NCBI GenBank assembly: GCA_004144345.1
Contig: SEEL01000010.1
Location: 41,718-105,717 of the forward strand
Length of the DNA stretch: 64,000 nucleotides
Source: Hyphomicrobiales bacterium
GTDB lineage: Bacteria; Pseudomonadota; Alphaproteobacteria; Rhizobiales; Devosiaceae
Reading direction: 5' to 3'
Shown: positions 19,120 through 26,929 of the stretch, one piece after another
Layout: every line of letters begins with the position of its first letter
Numbering within the stretch: the first letter of the stretch is position 1
The notes under the pieces: model-generated
What the model was told of the DNA's origin: nothing
The model's input: only the letters and a program-made list of their open reading frames with translations
The model's database searches: none
Translations under genes and position numbers: made by a program

Positions 19120-19961
19120 GCGCGGCCCCGCTGCGTCGGGTCGATGAGGCTGCGCAACCCGTCAGCCAGAAGATTGACGCCGATGGCGAGGGTGACCAGC
19201 GCGAGGCCCGGCGCGATGGCCCCGATGGGCGCGGTGTAGACCGTGCCCTGTGCTTCCTGCAGCAGGCGGCCCCAGCTGGCATTGGGCGGCGGCGCGCCGA
19301 GACCGAGATAGCTGAGCGAGGCTTCGGCAATCACCGCGAGCCCGAATTGCAGCGCGAAATTCACCGCCAGCGTCGGCCAGATGTTGGGCAGCACATGCTC
19401 GATGACGATGGCCGGCCATGAGGCGCCGGAGGTGCGCGCCGCGGTGATGTAGTCGAGCAGTAGCACGCGCTTGGCGAGGATGCGGGTCAGCCGCGCAACG
19501 ATGGCGCTGAGCGCAATGCCGAGCGCGAGGATGGCGGTGAAGAGGCTGGCGCTGTCGCTCGCCGCAACCACCAGCATGGCGATCAGCAGCGTCGGAAAGG
19601 CGATGAGGATGTCGAGTGTCGCCGCCAGGGCATCATCGAGCAGCTTCGTGGCGAAGGCGGCGATGATGCCGATCGTGACGCCGATGAGCGCGCCGATCAG
19701 CACTGCGCCGCTGCCGACGATCAGCGCGATGCGCGAGCCGATCATCACCTGGGTGAAGAAGTCGCGGCCGAGCCGGTCGGTGCCGGCCCAATGCTCCCAT
19801 GAGGGCGGCGAGAGACGGCCACCGGTCATGCTCGAGGGATCGTAGGGCAGCCACACCAGCGTCAGCAGCCCGACGGCCACATGCAGCCCCACCAGCACGA
19901 GGCCGACCCAGAGCGTGAGCGAGGCGCGCGGGCGGCGCGTATCGGCGGCGACGGCGCTCAT
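19116..19961 (-). CDS. Oligopeptide ABC transporter permease, DppC type
   Basis: A 281-residue permease. It has a first membrane helix at about 15-35 and then the DppC hallmark HWAGTDRLGRDFFTQVMIGSRIA. The EAA loop is YITAARTSGASWPAIVIEHVLPN, and it ends [21 protein letters not shown]. It overlaps both neighbours by four bases (ATGA), so the whole block is one translationally coupled unit. Confidence 0.92.
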   Translation of the reverse strand: MSAVAADTRRPRASLTLWVGLVLVGLHVAVGLLTLVWLPYDPSSMTGGRLSPPSWEHWAGTDRLGRDFFTQVMIGSRIALIVGSGAVLIGALIGVTIGIIAAFATKLLDDALAATLDILIAFPTLLIAMLVVAASDSASLFTAILALGIALSAIVARLTRILAKRVLLLDYITAARTSGASWPAIVIEHVLPNIWPTLAVNFALQFGLAVIAEASLSYLGLGAPPPNASWGRLLQEAQGTVYTAPIGAIAPGLALVTLAIGVNLLADGLRSLIDPTQRGRA

Positions 19962-20914
19962 GAGTGCACCCGGCCGCGCAGTCGCGGATCGATCAGCCGC
20001 TGCAGCAGGTCGGCGGCGAAGCCGATCAGCAGCACGAGCAGCGTCGAGATGAACAGCACGCCCTGCACATTGGGATAGTCGCGCTGCTGGATGGCGAGCA
20101 GCAGCATCGAGCCGAGGCCGGGGAGGGCGTAGACCTTCTCGACCACCACGGCGCCGAGGAATGTGGTCGCGAGTTCGATGCCGAGGATCGAGACGACCGG
20201 CACCGCGCCATTGCGGACGCCGTGGCGGATCAGCGCCTCGCCGAAGCCGGAGCCGAGGGCGCGGGCGGTGCGCAGATAGTCGGAGCCGAGCACATCGAGC
20301 GTCGCGGCGCGGACATAGCGGATGAGCGACGCCGCGATCACCAGCGCCACGGTCAGCACCGGCAATGCCAGTGCGATGGCGGCCTCGCCGAAATTGCTCC
20401 AGCCCTTGAGCGGGAAGCCGCCCGAGGGAAAGAGGCGGAGATTGATGGCAAAGATGGTCACCAAGAGGATGCCCAGCCAGAACACCGGAATGGCGATGCC
20501 GAGCTGCGAGACGATGGAGATGGCCGCGCCATACCAGCGGTTCGATCTGACGGCCGCGACGATGCCGAGCGGCAGCGCGATGATGATGGCGAGGAGGAAG
20601 CCGAGGATGGTGAGCGGCAGCGTCACGCTCATCCGGTTGCCGATCTCGGTGAGGACGCTCGCCTTGCTGACGAAGGAGGTGCCGAGGTCAAAGCGGGCGA
20701 GGTTGCCGAGGAAATTGACGAACTGAACATAGAGCGGCTGGTCGGAGCCGAGCTGCGCCCGGGCGGCCTCGATCTGCGCCTCGGTGGCGCCGACGCCGAG
20801 CAGTGCATTGGCCGGGTCGCCCGGCAACAGGCGCAACAGGACGAACAGAACCACTGCCGCGATGACCAGCGACAGGGCAAGAATAAGCAGGCGACGGGCG
20901 AGATAAGCGAGAAT
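19958..20914 (-). CDS. Oligopeptide ABC transporter permease, DppB type, apparent ATT start codon
   Basis: A DppB-type permease with the EAA loop LGSDYLRTARALGSGFGEALIRHGVRNG and the ending LLQRLIDPRLRGR. The first conventional start (GTG at 20854) would remove the N-terminal half of the first membrane helix. Reading upstream in frame, the sequence from ATT at 20914-20912 (ILAYLARRLLILALSLVIAA) aligns residue for residue, without gaps, with the Met-start of the other DppB (12824-13771). A GAAGG lies nine bases before the ATT. No ATG, GTG or TTG exists between the in-frame upstream stop (20953-20951) and 20854. I therefore place the start at ATT, giving 318 residues. A sequencing error or an ATG-to-ATT mutation is the alternative. 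Confidence 0.8.
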   Translation of the reverse strand: MLAYLARRLLILALSLVIAAVVLFVLLRLLPGDPANALLGVGATEAQIEAARAQLGSDQPLYVQFVNFLGNLARFDLGTSFVSKASVLTEIGNRMSVTLPLTILGFLLAIIIALPLGIVAAVRSNRWYGAAISIVSQLGIAIPVFWLGILLVTIFAINLRLFPSGGFPLKGWSNFGEAAIALALPVLTVALVIAASLIRYVRAATLDVLGSDYLRTARALGSGFGEALIRHGVRNGAVPVVSILGIELATTFLGAVVVEKVYALPGLGSMLLLAIQQRDYPNVQGVLFISTLLVLLIGFAADLLQRLIDPRLRGRVHS

Positions 20915-20940
20915 GGCGGACGGCCTTCGGAAAACAGCGA

Positions 20941-21002
20941 GCGCCGCAGCTTATCGCGCGGCGCCCGTTACGTCATGGCAGAGAACGGAATTGAGTCCGT
21001 TC
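20941..21002 (-). other. Two intercistronic hairpins between binding-protein and permease genes
   Basis: Within the 94-base gap are GCGCCGC/GCGGCGC (20941-20947 with 20958-20964, 10-base loop) and GAACGGA/TCCGTTC (20983-20989 with 20996-21002, 6-base loop). Neither is followed by a U-run. They occupy the same place as the UUCG hairpin in the other transporter operon, so they probably serve mRNA stability or partial attenuation. Confidence 0.5.
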
Positions 21003-21008
21003 AGGTGC

Positions 21009-22493
21009 TTAGTTCGCCTTCTTGATGCCGTAGGCGAAGAATTGCGAGTTGAGGCCGTTCACCGGATAGCCGGTGACATTGGCGGCCGAAACGACGATCT
21101 GCGGGTAGAGGTAAAGCCAGTTGCTGGCAGCGTCTTCCGCGATGATCTTGTTGGCTTCGGTGAGCTTGGCGGTCTGCTCGTCGACGCTGTTGGCGGCTTC
21201 GGCATCGGCCACCAGCTTCACCACGTCGGGGTTGTTGTAGCCCCAGTAGAAGTCCGGGTTGCCGTAGAACACGATGTCACGGTGATTGACGTGTTCCTGC
21301 AGCGTCGCCTGGAAGTTCTTCTCCTGGTAGACCTTGGTGTACCATTCATTGGCGGTGATGATGTTGATGTTCACCTTGACGCCGATCTTGGCATATTCGG
21401 CCTGCAGGAACTGCGCGACGATCGGATGCGGATCGTAGTCGGGCGTATCGAGCGTGAACTCGAATCCATCTGGATAGCCGGCCTCGGCGAGCAGCGCCTT
21501 GGCGCTCTCGACGTCATAGGCATCGACGCCGGTGAGATCGACATACCAGGGGTCGGTCGGCGGCACGAAGGAGCCGATCAGCGTGCCGTAGTCGCCCCAG
21601 ATGGAGTTCAGCAGCCGGGCCTTGTCGGTAGCGCGGGCGAGAGCCTTGCGGACCTTCACATTGTCGAAGGGCGCGACGCGGTCGTTATAGGCGAGCAGTT
21701 CCTTCGTGGTCGAAGCGCCTTCGGTCACGGTGTAGGCGGCATTGCCGGTGAACTGGGCCAGCGAGTCCGGGCTCTGCACCGAGGTGATGACGTCCACCGC
21801 ATTGGTCAGCAGCGCATTGTTGAGCGCAGTCGCGTCGGTGAAATAGGTGTAGACCACGTCGCCATTGGTCGGCGCATCGCCCCAATAGCCATCGTTAGGG
21901 GCCAGCGCGAGAGCCGAGCCACGGCGCCATTCGCTGAGCTTGTAGGGGCCGGTGCCGTCTTCGGTCGCCGTGATGTCGGCAGCGGCGTCGTTGACCACCC
22001 AGACATAGGAGAGGTTGTAGGGCAGCGAGATCGACTTGGCCGAGAGCGTGATGACAACCGTCTGGTCGTCCGGCGTCTCTATGCCGGTGATCGTCGACAG
22101 GCTGCGCTTGCGCGAGCTCTTCGAGGCTTCCGCGGTGACCCGCTCGATCGAGTACTTCACGTCAGCGGCGGTCAGCGGGTCGCCCGAGTGGAAGGTGACG
22201 CCCGGCTTCAGCTTGAAGGTGTAGGTGAGGCCGTCGGCGCTGGCTTCGTAGCTCTCGACGAGCTTGGGCTCGACGGTACCGGCATCGGTCAGCTGGAACA
22301 GGGCTTCGTAGACATTGCCGTTGAAGGCTTCGTTGATGCCCTGGCCGGCGCCGGCCGTGTTGTCGAGGTTCTGCGGCTCATAGAGCGAGCCGATGCGGAT
22401 GCTGGCGTTGGCGTCGAAATCCTGCGCCAGGACGGGGGTAAGCGCGGTGCCGGCGACGAGCGCGGCCGCGAACAGAAGGCCTTTGATCTGCAT
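21009..22493 (-). CDS. Oligopeptide ABC transporter substrate-binding protein (SBP family 5)
   Basis: A 494-residue periplasmic binding protein with signal peptide MQIKGLLFAAALVAGTALTP (cleavage near VLAQD). The family 5 signature is present (GLTYTFKLKPGVTFHSGDPLTAADVKYSIER). It heads the seven-gene unit SBP-DppB-DppC-DppD-DppF-DUF1684-M20. The ATG at 22493 is chosen because a GGAG lies just upstream (AAATCGGAGTTACAA) and the signal peptide follows directly; an earlier in-frame Met at 22559 has neither. It is divergent from coaBC. The ligand is unknown, but the downstream M20 enzyme hints at an acylated amino acid or peptide. Confidence 0.93.
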   Translation of the reverse strand: MQIKGLLFAAALVAGTALTPVLAQDFDANASIRIGSLYEPQNLDNTAGAGQGINEAFNGNVYEALFQLTDAGTVEPKLVESYEASADGLTYTFKLKPGVTFHSGDPLTAADVKYSIERVTAEASKSSRKRSLSTITGIETPDDQTVVITLSAKSISLPYNLSYVWVVNDAAADITATEDGTGPYKLSEWRRGSALALAPNDGYWGDAPTNGDVVYTYFTDATALNNALLTNAVDVITSVQSPDSLAQFTGNAAYTVTEGASTTKELLAYNDRVAPFDNVKVRKALARATDKARLLNSIWGDYGTLIGSFVPPTDPWYVDLTGVDAYDVESAKALLAEAGYPDGFEFTLDTPDYDPHPIVAQFLQAEYAKIGVKVNINIITANEWYTKVYQEKNFQATLQEHVNHRDIVFYGNPDFYWGYNNPDVVKLVADAEAANSVDEQTAKLTEANKIIAEDAASNWLYLYPQIVVSAANVTGYPVNGLNSQFFAYGIKKAN

Positions 22494-22631
22494 TTGTAAC
22501 TCCGATTTGCAGTTTGGCCGCAATCTAGTCTTGCTCGTCGGGATACTCCACTGAAGCACTCGACATTGTTATGCGGACTTCTGCCGGGTTGAGGTATAGC
22601 GTTCCGCAGTTTTGACGGAATGTGAAAGTCC

Positions 22632-23843
22632 ATGTCCGAGACTGGGAAGAGCATGAGCGGCAAGCTGATCGCGCTGGCGGTTGGCGGCGGAATCGCCGCC
22701 TACAAGACGCCGGAGCTGGTGCGCCGGCTGATGGAGCAGGGGGCGACTGTCCGGTGCCTGGTGACGACCGCTGCGCAGCAATTCGTGACGCCGCTCAGCC
22801 TCGCGACCGTGTCGCGCCATCCGGTCGCGACCGATCTGTTCTCGGCCGAGGGCGCCGCCAGCCATATCCGGCTCGCCCGTGAAGCCGATCTCATCATCGT
22901 GGCGCCGGCCACCGCCGATCTCATCGCCAAATTCGCCAATGGCCATGCCGGCGATCTGGTTTCGGCCACCGTGCTGGCGAGCGACCGGCCCATCCTCCTC
23001 GCGCCGGCGATGAACAGTTCCATGTGGGCGGCAGCACCCGCGCAGCGCAATGTCGAACAACTGCGCCGCGACGGCTTCCATTTCTCCGGTCCCGCCAGTG
23101 GCGAGCTGGCGGAAGCCGGTGAAGCGGGCATGGGCCGCATGTCGGAGCCGCCGGAAATTGTCGCAGCTGCCGCCGACCTGCTGGCGCCACAGGCCAAACC
23201 CCTTCGCGGCCAGCGGATCATCGTCACGTCCGGACCGACGCGCGAGCCGCTCGATCCGATCCGGTTCATCTCCAACCGCTCCTCCGGCCAGCAGGGGCAC
23301 GCCATCGCGGGCGCACTGGCGGCGCTCGGGGCCGAAGTGCATCTGGTCAGCGGCCCGGTGACCATCGCCGACCCCGTTGGTGTCACCATGCATCGCGTCG
23401 AGTCCGCCCTCGACATGGAGGCCGCCGTCGCTGCACTGCTGCCGGCCGATGCCGCGATCTTTGCCGCCGCCGTTGGCGACTGGCGCGCCGCCAGCATCGC
23501 CAGCGGCAAGATCAAGAAGCAGGGCCCGCCACCGGCCCTCGAACTGGTCGAGAACCCGGACATTCTGGCGGGCGTCGCCAAGGGGCCGAAGCGCCCGCGC
23601 CTCGTCATCGGCTTTGCCGCGGAGACCGACGACCTCCTCGCCAATGCCGGCGCCAAGCTGGCCCGGAAGGGCGCCGACCTCATCGTCGCCAATGATATCG
23701 GCACGCATGCCATGGGCGGCGCGCGCAACCGTGTGTCGCTGGTCAGCGCGGCCGGCATCGAGCCCTGGGACGAGATGGACAAGGCCGAGGTCGCGAGGCG
23801 GCTCGCCAAACTCGTCGCCGACCGGCTGGGGGCGATTTCGTGA
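22632..23843 (+). CDS. coaBC: Bifunctional phosphopantothenoylcysteine decarboxylase / phosphopantothenate-cysteine ligase
   Basis: A 403-residue enzyme performing two steps of coenzyme A synthesis: ligation of cysteine to 4'-phosphopantothenate and FMN-dependent decarboxylation. The CoaC half has GGGIAAYKTPELVRRL, the active-site His in ASHIRLA and the PAMNSSMW motif. The CoaB half begins near residue 195 (IIVTSGPTREPLDPIRFISNRSSGQQG) and has KIKKQG. The flexible-flap cysteine of E. coli Dfp (xCGxxGxGRM) is Ala here (AEAGEAGMGRM), which matches the alphaproteobacterial form as I recall it. ATG 22653, preceded by GGGAAG, may be the true start. It is overlapped by the aminotransferase. Confidence 0.93.
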   Translation: MSETGKSMSGKLIALAVGGGIAAYKTPELVRRLMEQGATVRCLVTTAAQQFVTPLSLATVSRHPVATDLFSAEGAASHIRLAREADLIIVAPATADLIAKFANGHAGDLVSATVLASDRPILLAPAMNSSMWAAAPAQRNVEQLRRDGFHFSGPASGELAEAGEAGMGRMSEPPEIVAAAADLLAPQAKPLRGQRIIVTSGPTREPLDPIRFISNRSSGQQGHAIAGALAALGAEVHLVSGPVTIADPVGVTMHRVESALDMEAAVAALLPADAAIFAAAVGDWRAASIASGKIKKQGPPPALELVENPDILAGVAKGPKRPRLVIGFAAETDDLLANAGAKLARKGADLIVANDIGTHAMGGARNRVSLVSAAGIEPWDEMDKAEVARRLAKLVADRLGAIS

Positions 23844-24994
23844 AGCCGACCAATGCCGTCTACACCGGGCTGCCGACCACCATCTTCGAGGTGATGTCGC
23901 GGCTTGCCCGCGAACACAACGCCATCAATCTGGGGCAGGGCTTTCCGGACACGGACGGGCCGGAGGATGTGCGCCGCGCCGCCGCCGAGGCGCTGCTGTC
24001 GAGCTCGAACCAGTATCCGCCGATGCTCGGCCTCCCTGCCTTGCGGCAGGGGGTGGCAGACGCCAACAAGCGCTTCTACGGCCTCGATGTCGACTGGCAG
24101 ACCGAAGTGCTCGTGACTTCCGGCGCCACCGAAGCGCTGGCCGATTGCTTTTCAGCGCTGCTCGAGCCCGGTGACGAGGTGATCGTCTTCGAGCCGCTCT
24201 ACGACTGCTACCTGCCGCTTATCCGCCGCGCCGGCGGCGTGCCGCGCCTCGTACGGCTCGAGCCGCCGCACTGGAATGTGGATTCAGCTGCGCTGGCCGC
24301 TGCCTTCTCGCCGCGCACCAAGGCGGTGCTGCTCAACAATCCGCTGAACCCTGCGGCCAAGCTCTTCTCCGCCGGCGAACTTGCGACGCTGGCCCGGCTG
24401 ATCGTCGAGCATGATGCCCTCGCCATCTGCGACGAGGTCTATGAGCACATCGCCTTCGATGGGCGGGCGCATATCCCGCTGATGACGCTGCCCGGCATGC
24501 GCGAACGCACCGTTCGCATCGGCTCGGCCGGCAAGACGCTGTCGCTGACCGGCTGGAAGGTCGGCTATGTCACGGCGCCGCCGCATCTGCTTGAGCCAAT
24601 CGCCAAGGCGCATCAGTTCACCACCTTCACCACGCCGCCCAATCTGCAACAGGCCGTCGCCTTCGGCCTGAGCAAGGGCGACGACTATTATGCGGCGCTG
24701 ATTTCCGACCTCACGGCGAAGCGCGACCGGCTGGCGGCCGGCCTGACGCGTCTCGGCTATGGCGTGGCGGAAAGCCAGGGCACCTATTTCCTCGCGGCGG
24801 ATATTTCGGCGCTCAGCGGCGAGGACGATGTCGCCTTCTGCCGCCGCGTGACCATCGAAGCCGGCGTCACCGCCATACCGCTGTCGGCCTTCTATGAAGG
24901 CGACGGACCGCGCAACTTCATCCGCTTCTGCTTTGCCAAGCAGTTCGGCGTGTTGGACGAAGCGCTGGCCCGCCTCGCTGCCTGGCAGCGCTAG
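23840..24994 (+). CDS. PLP-dependent class I/II aminotransferase
   Basis: A 384-residue fold-type I aminotransferase related to YbdL/kynurenine and methionine aminotransferases. It contains NLGQGFPDTDGP at the N-terminus, the PLP-contacting TSGATEALADC and the NNPLNPAAK motif. CDEVYEHIAFDG follows, and the Schiff-base Lys is in GSAGKTLSLTGWKVGY. The arginine for the alpha-carboxylate is in RFCFAKQ. It begins with GTG overlapping the coaBC stop (GTGA), so it is coupled to CoA biosynthesis genes. The amino donor is unknown; methionine or glutamine would suit the subfamily. Confidence 0.9.
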   Translation: MKPTNAVYTGLPTTIFEVMSRLAREHNAINLGQGFPDTDGPEDVRRAAAEALLSSSNQYPPMLGLPALRQGVADANKRFYGLDVDWQTEVLVTSGATEALADCFSALLEPGDEVIVFEPLYDCYLPLIRRAGGVPRLVRLEPPHWNVDSAALAAAFSPRTKAVLLNNPLNPAAKLFSAGELATLARLIVEHDALAICDEVYEHIAFDGRAHIPLMTLPGMRERTVRIGSAGKTLSLTGWKVGYVTAPPHLLEPIAKAHQFTTFTTPPNLQQAVAFGLSKGDDYYAALISDLTAKRDRLAAGLTRLGYGVAESQGTYFLAADISALSGEDDVAFCRRVTIEAGVTAIPLSAFYEGDGPRNFIRFCFAKQFGVLDEALARLAAWQR

Positions 24995-25118
24995 AGAGCC
25001 TTGGTCTTCCCAATTTTCGGCCCAATCCGAGGATCATCCGTTCGGATGACGCGGCCTATTCCCGTTCCTGTCAAAAGCACGTCCATCGCCGGGGGGTGAT
25101 TGGAACCGGACTTTTGCA

Positions 25119-25289
25119 ATGACCGACGACCCCACCTCGCCCGCGAACCGGGTCCGCAGCCGTAGCTGGCTGTCGGGCCTGCTTCGCCCCAACCGCATGC
25201 CGTCTGCCGCCGACCTGCCGCCCTATCTGCGCCGGGACATCGGTGTCACCGAGGACTTCTTCGACGCCCTGATGCGGCATCGCCGCTAG
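25119..25289 (+). CDS. 56-residue small protein, DUF1127-like motif
   Basis: An open frame encoding 56 residues, Arg-rich and positively charged. It starts MTDDPTSPANRVRSRSWLSG and ends with LPPYLRRDIGVTEDFFD followed by ALMRHRR. The LRRDIG core resembles the DUF1127 small-protein motif (LxDIGL), members of which in Rhizobiales include RNA-linked regulators of phosphate and carbon metabolism. The resemblance is short and the family call tentative. It has a weak upstream ribosome-binding site (GGAACCGG, about 20 bases away). Confidence 0.5.
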   Translation: MTDDPTSPANRVRSRSWLSGLLRPNRMPSAADLPPYLRRDIGVTEDFFDALMRHRR

Positions 25290-25357
25290 CAGCCTGCTTC
25301 CCGCTGCACGCCCGCGCCGCGATCCGTCGCGGCGCTGGCTTTTTCTGGACCACCCAA

Positions 25358-25597
25358 ATGGACATGCTGATCAATCTGGCGAACGGCCTCTATGTCGTCG
25401 CCTATTTCACCACCAACATGCTGCGCCTCCGGCTGCTGACGCTGGCGGGCGCCGCCTGCCTCGCGCTCTACTTCGCAACGCGCCCCGAGCCGCTCTGGAC
25501 GGTCGTGGCGCGGAACGTCTTCTTCCTGCTGCTCAACCTCGTGCAGGTGGCGCGGCTGCTCATCGCCGGTCAACGGCGCGTGCGGCCCGCCCCCTGA
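25358..25597 (+). CDS. Small inner-membrane protein
   Basis: A 79-residue protein with three predicted membrane helices (about 5-22, 25-41 and 46-70). The segment LRLLTLAGAACLALYFATRP, followed by PLWTVVARNVFFLLLNLVQVARLL, resembles the short membrane module seen in Popeye-like or cyclic-nucleotide-associated membrane proteins (YgjV-like). No function can be assigned. It stands alone between two other very small genes. Confidence 0.65.
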   Translation: MDMLINLANGLYVVAYFTTNMLRLRLLTLAGAACLALYFATRPEPLWTVVARNVFFLLLNLVQVARLLIAGQRRVRPAP

Positions 25598-25800
25598 CGC
25601 GCAGGCAGGCCGGTGGCGGCTCATCTGCATCGTGAGGTATGACTACGATGTCATTGATGGCGTTGTGACTTTCCTGGCGGCCACTCGCACGCTGCGTCCG
25701 GCGCCCGGAAAACGCAATTTCTCGCCTTTTGACGCGGTTTTTGGTAACACTCCGATGTGACTATGCGTTGAGGGCTCGCGCCAGGAGGCAACGCCGTACC

Positions 25801-25980
25801 GTGTCGAAAGAATCCAGCAAACCGATCGCGCCCGCGCATCTCGCGTCCGACGACGCCCGCGCCAATGGCTCGTGGTGGTCCCGCGTGCCGCGCGGCTGGA
25901 TATTCCTCCTGCTGTTCGTGCTCTCCTGGCTCGCCGTGTTCCTGATCTGGAACGGTGTTGCATTCGTCACGGGCCGCTGA
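25801..25980 (+). CDS. Small single-pass membrane protein
   Basis: A 59-residue protein starting at GTG, with AGGAGG centred about 15 bases upstream. The N-terminal half is polar (SKESSKPIAPAHLASDDARA). The C-terminal half is one hydrophobic helix (GWIFLLLFVLSWLAVFLIWN) preceded by WWSRVPR, so it is probably inserted with the N-terminus in the cytoplasm. Function is unknown. The in-frame ATG further upstream (25729) would add an Arg-rich segment without homology and is not preferred. Confidence 0.5.
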   Translation: MSKESSKPIAPAHLASDDARANGSWWSRVPRGWIFLLLFVLSWLAVFLIWNGVAFVTGR

Positions 25981-26069
25981 ACCCCATCTATCCCCGCTAG
26001 TGTTGCGCTTCCTGCATGACTGTCATGTCGGGGTGCTGTTGCCGCGTCCGGGCAACCGTGTTCTCGTTC

Positions 26070-26083
26070 TTAACGGCAGTTAA
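26070..26083. promoter_or_regulatory. TTAAC-4-GTTAA inverted repeat upstream of exoY
   Basis: TTAACGGCAGTTAA is a five-base inverted repeat with a four-base spacer, 174 bases before the exoY start and in the only AT-richer patch of this intergenic region. It could be a regulator site for the polysaccharide operon. No regulator is identified. Confidence 0.3.
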
Positions 26084-26257
26084 CCGTGTCGATCCAACTA
26101 TAGGACCGGCCGCCGCCAATGAAGGTCGCTCGATGTAGTTGGTTCGACTGCATCTGCCTTGCCCTTCGTGCACAAGATTTGTGCGGATCGCCGATGGTGT
26201 CGCCGGGCTTGCCCGGCGGTGGGTCGCCCAGATGGGCATGCTGGTTCGGAGCGCGAG

Positions 26258-26929
26258 ATGTCGATACTCAATGCTGGACTGGGTGGAGCTGCAGTCGCCA
26301 CTGCCGGGCGCGGGCCGCGCGGCGGTACGCTGAAGCGGGCGTTCGATTTCACCTGTGCGCTGCTCATGTTGATCGCCTTCCTGCCGCTGATGGGGTTCGT
26401 GGCGCTCCTGATGCAATCGTTCGATCGCGGGCCGGTGCTGTTCGGTCATTCGCGCATCGGCTTCAACGGCCGCGTTTTCAAATGCCTGAAATTCCGCTCC
26501 ATGGTGCCCGATGCCGCAGAGGTGCTGGAGCGCCATCTGGCGGAAAACCCGGCGGCGCGGGCCGAGTGGGACGCGTCGCAAAAGCTCCGCGACGATCCGC
26601 GGGTAACGGCGCTCGGCCGGTTCCTGCGCAGCACCAGCCTCGATGAACTGCCGCAGCTCATCAATGTGCTGCGCGGCGACATGAGCCTCGTCGGGCCGCG
26701 CCCGATCGTCCATGCCGAACTGCCCCGCTATGGCAGCGATGTCGAAGCCTACATGGCGGCGCGTCCCGGCATCACCGGTCTCTGGCAGGTGAGCGGCCGC
26801 AGCGATACCGATTATGATCGCCGCGTGCAGCTCGACAGCGAATATGTGCAGAACTGGTCGCTGTTCGGCGATGTCGCCATCCTGCTGCGCACGGTCAAGG
26901 TCGTGTTCTCGCGTTCGGGCAGCTATTGA
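26258..26929 (+). CDS. exoY: Undecaprenyl-phosphate sugar phosphotransferase, ExoY-like
   Basis: A 223-residue initiating sugar transferase (bacterial sugar transferase family). It moves a sugar-1-phosphate, galactose in the Sinorhizobium counterpart, onto undecaprenyl phosphate. An N-terminal membrane hairpin (LLMLIAFLPLMGFVALLMQ) is followed by the catalytic core KCLKFRSMVPDA, TSLDELPQLINVLRGDMSLVGPRP and RPGITGLWQVSGRS. The ATG at 26258 is chosen; a longer frame from 26159 adds a Cys/Arg-rich segment. It is the first gene of the three-gene plus-strand unit exoY-GT2-exoQ, overlapping the next gene as TTGA. Confidence 0.92.
   Translation: MSILNAGLGGAAVATAGRGPRGGTLKRAFDFTCALLMLIAFLPLMGFVALLMQSFDRGPVLFGHSRIGFNGRVFKCLKFRSMVPDAAEVLERHLAENPAARAEWDASQKLRDDPRVTALGRFLRSTSLDELPQLINVLRGDMSLVGPRPIVHAELPRYGSDVEAYMAARPGITGLWQVSGRSDTDYDRRVQLDSEYVQNWSLFGDVAILLRTVKVVFSRSGSY

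Noticed and set aside
25034..25049. TCATCC-GTTC-GGATGA hairpin after the aminotransferase as a terminator
   Set aside because: The 6-bp stem is weak and no T-run follows, so I do not call it.
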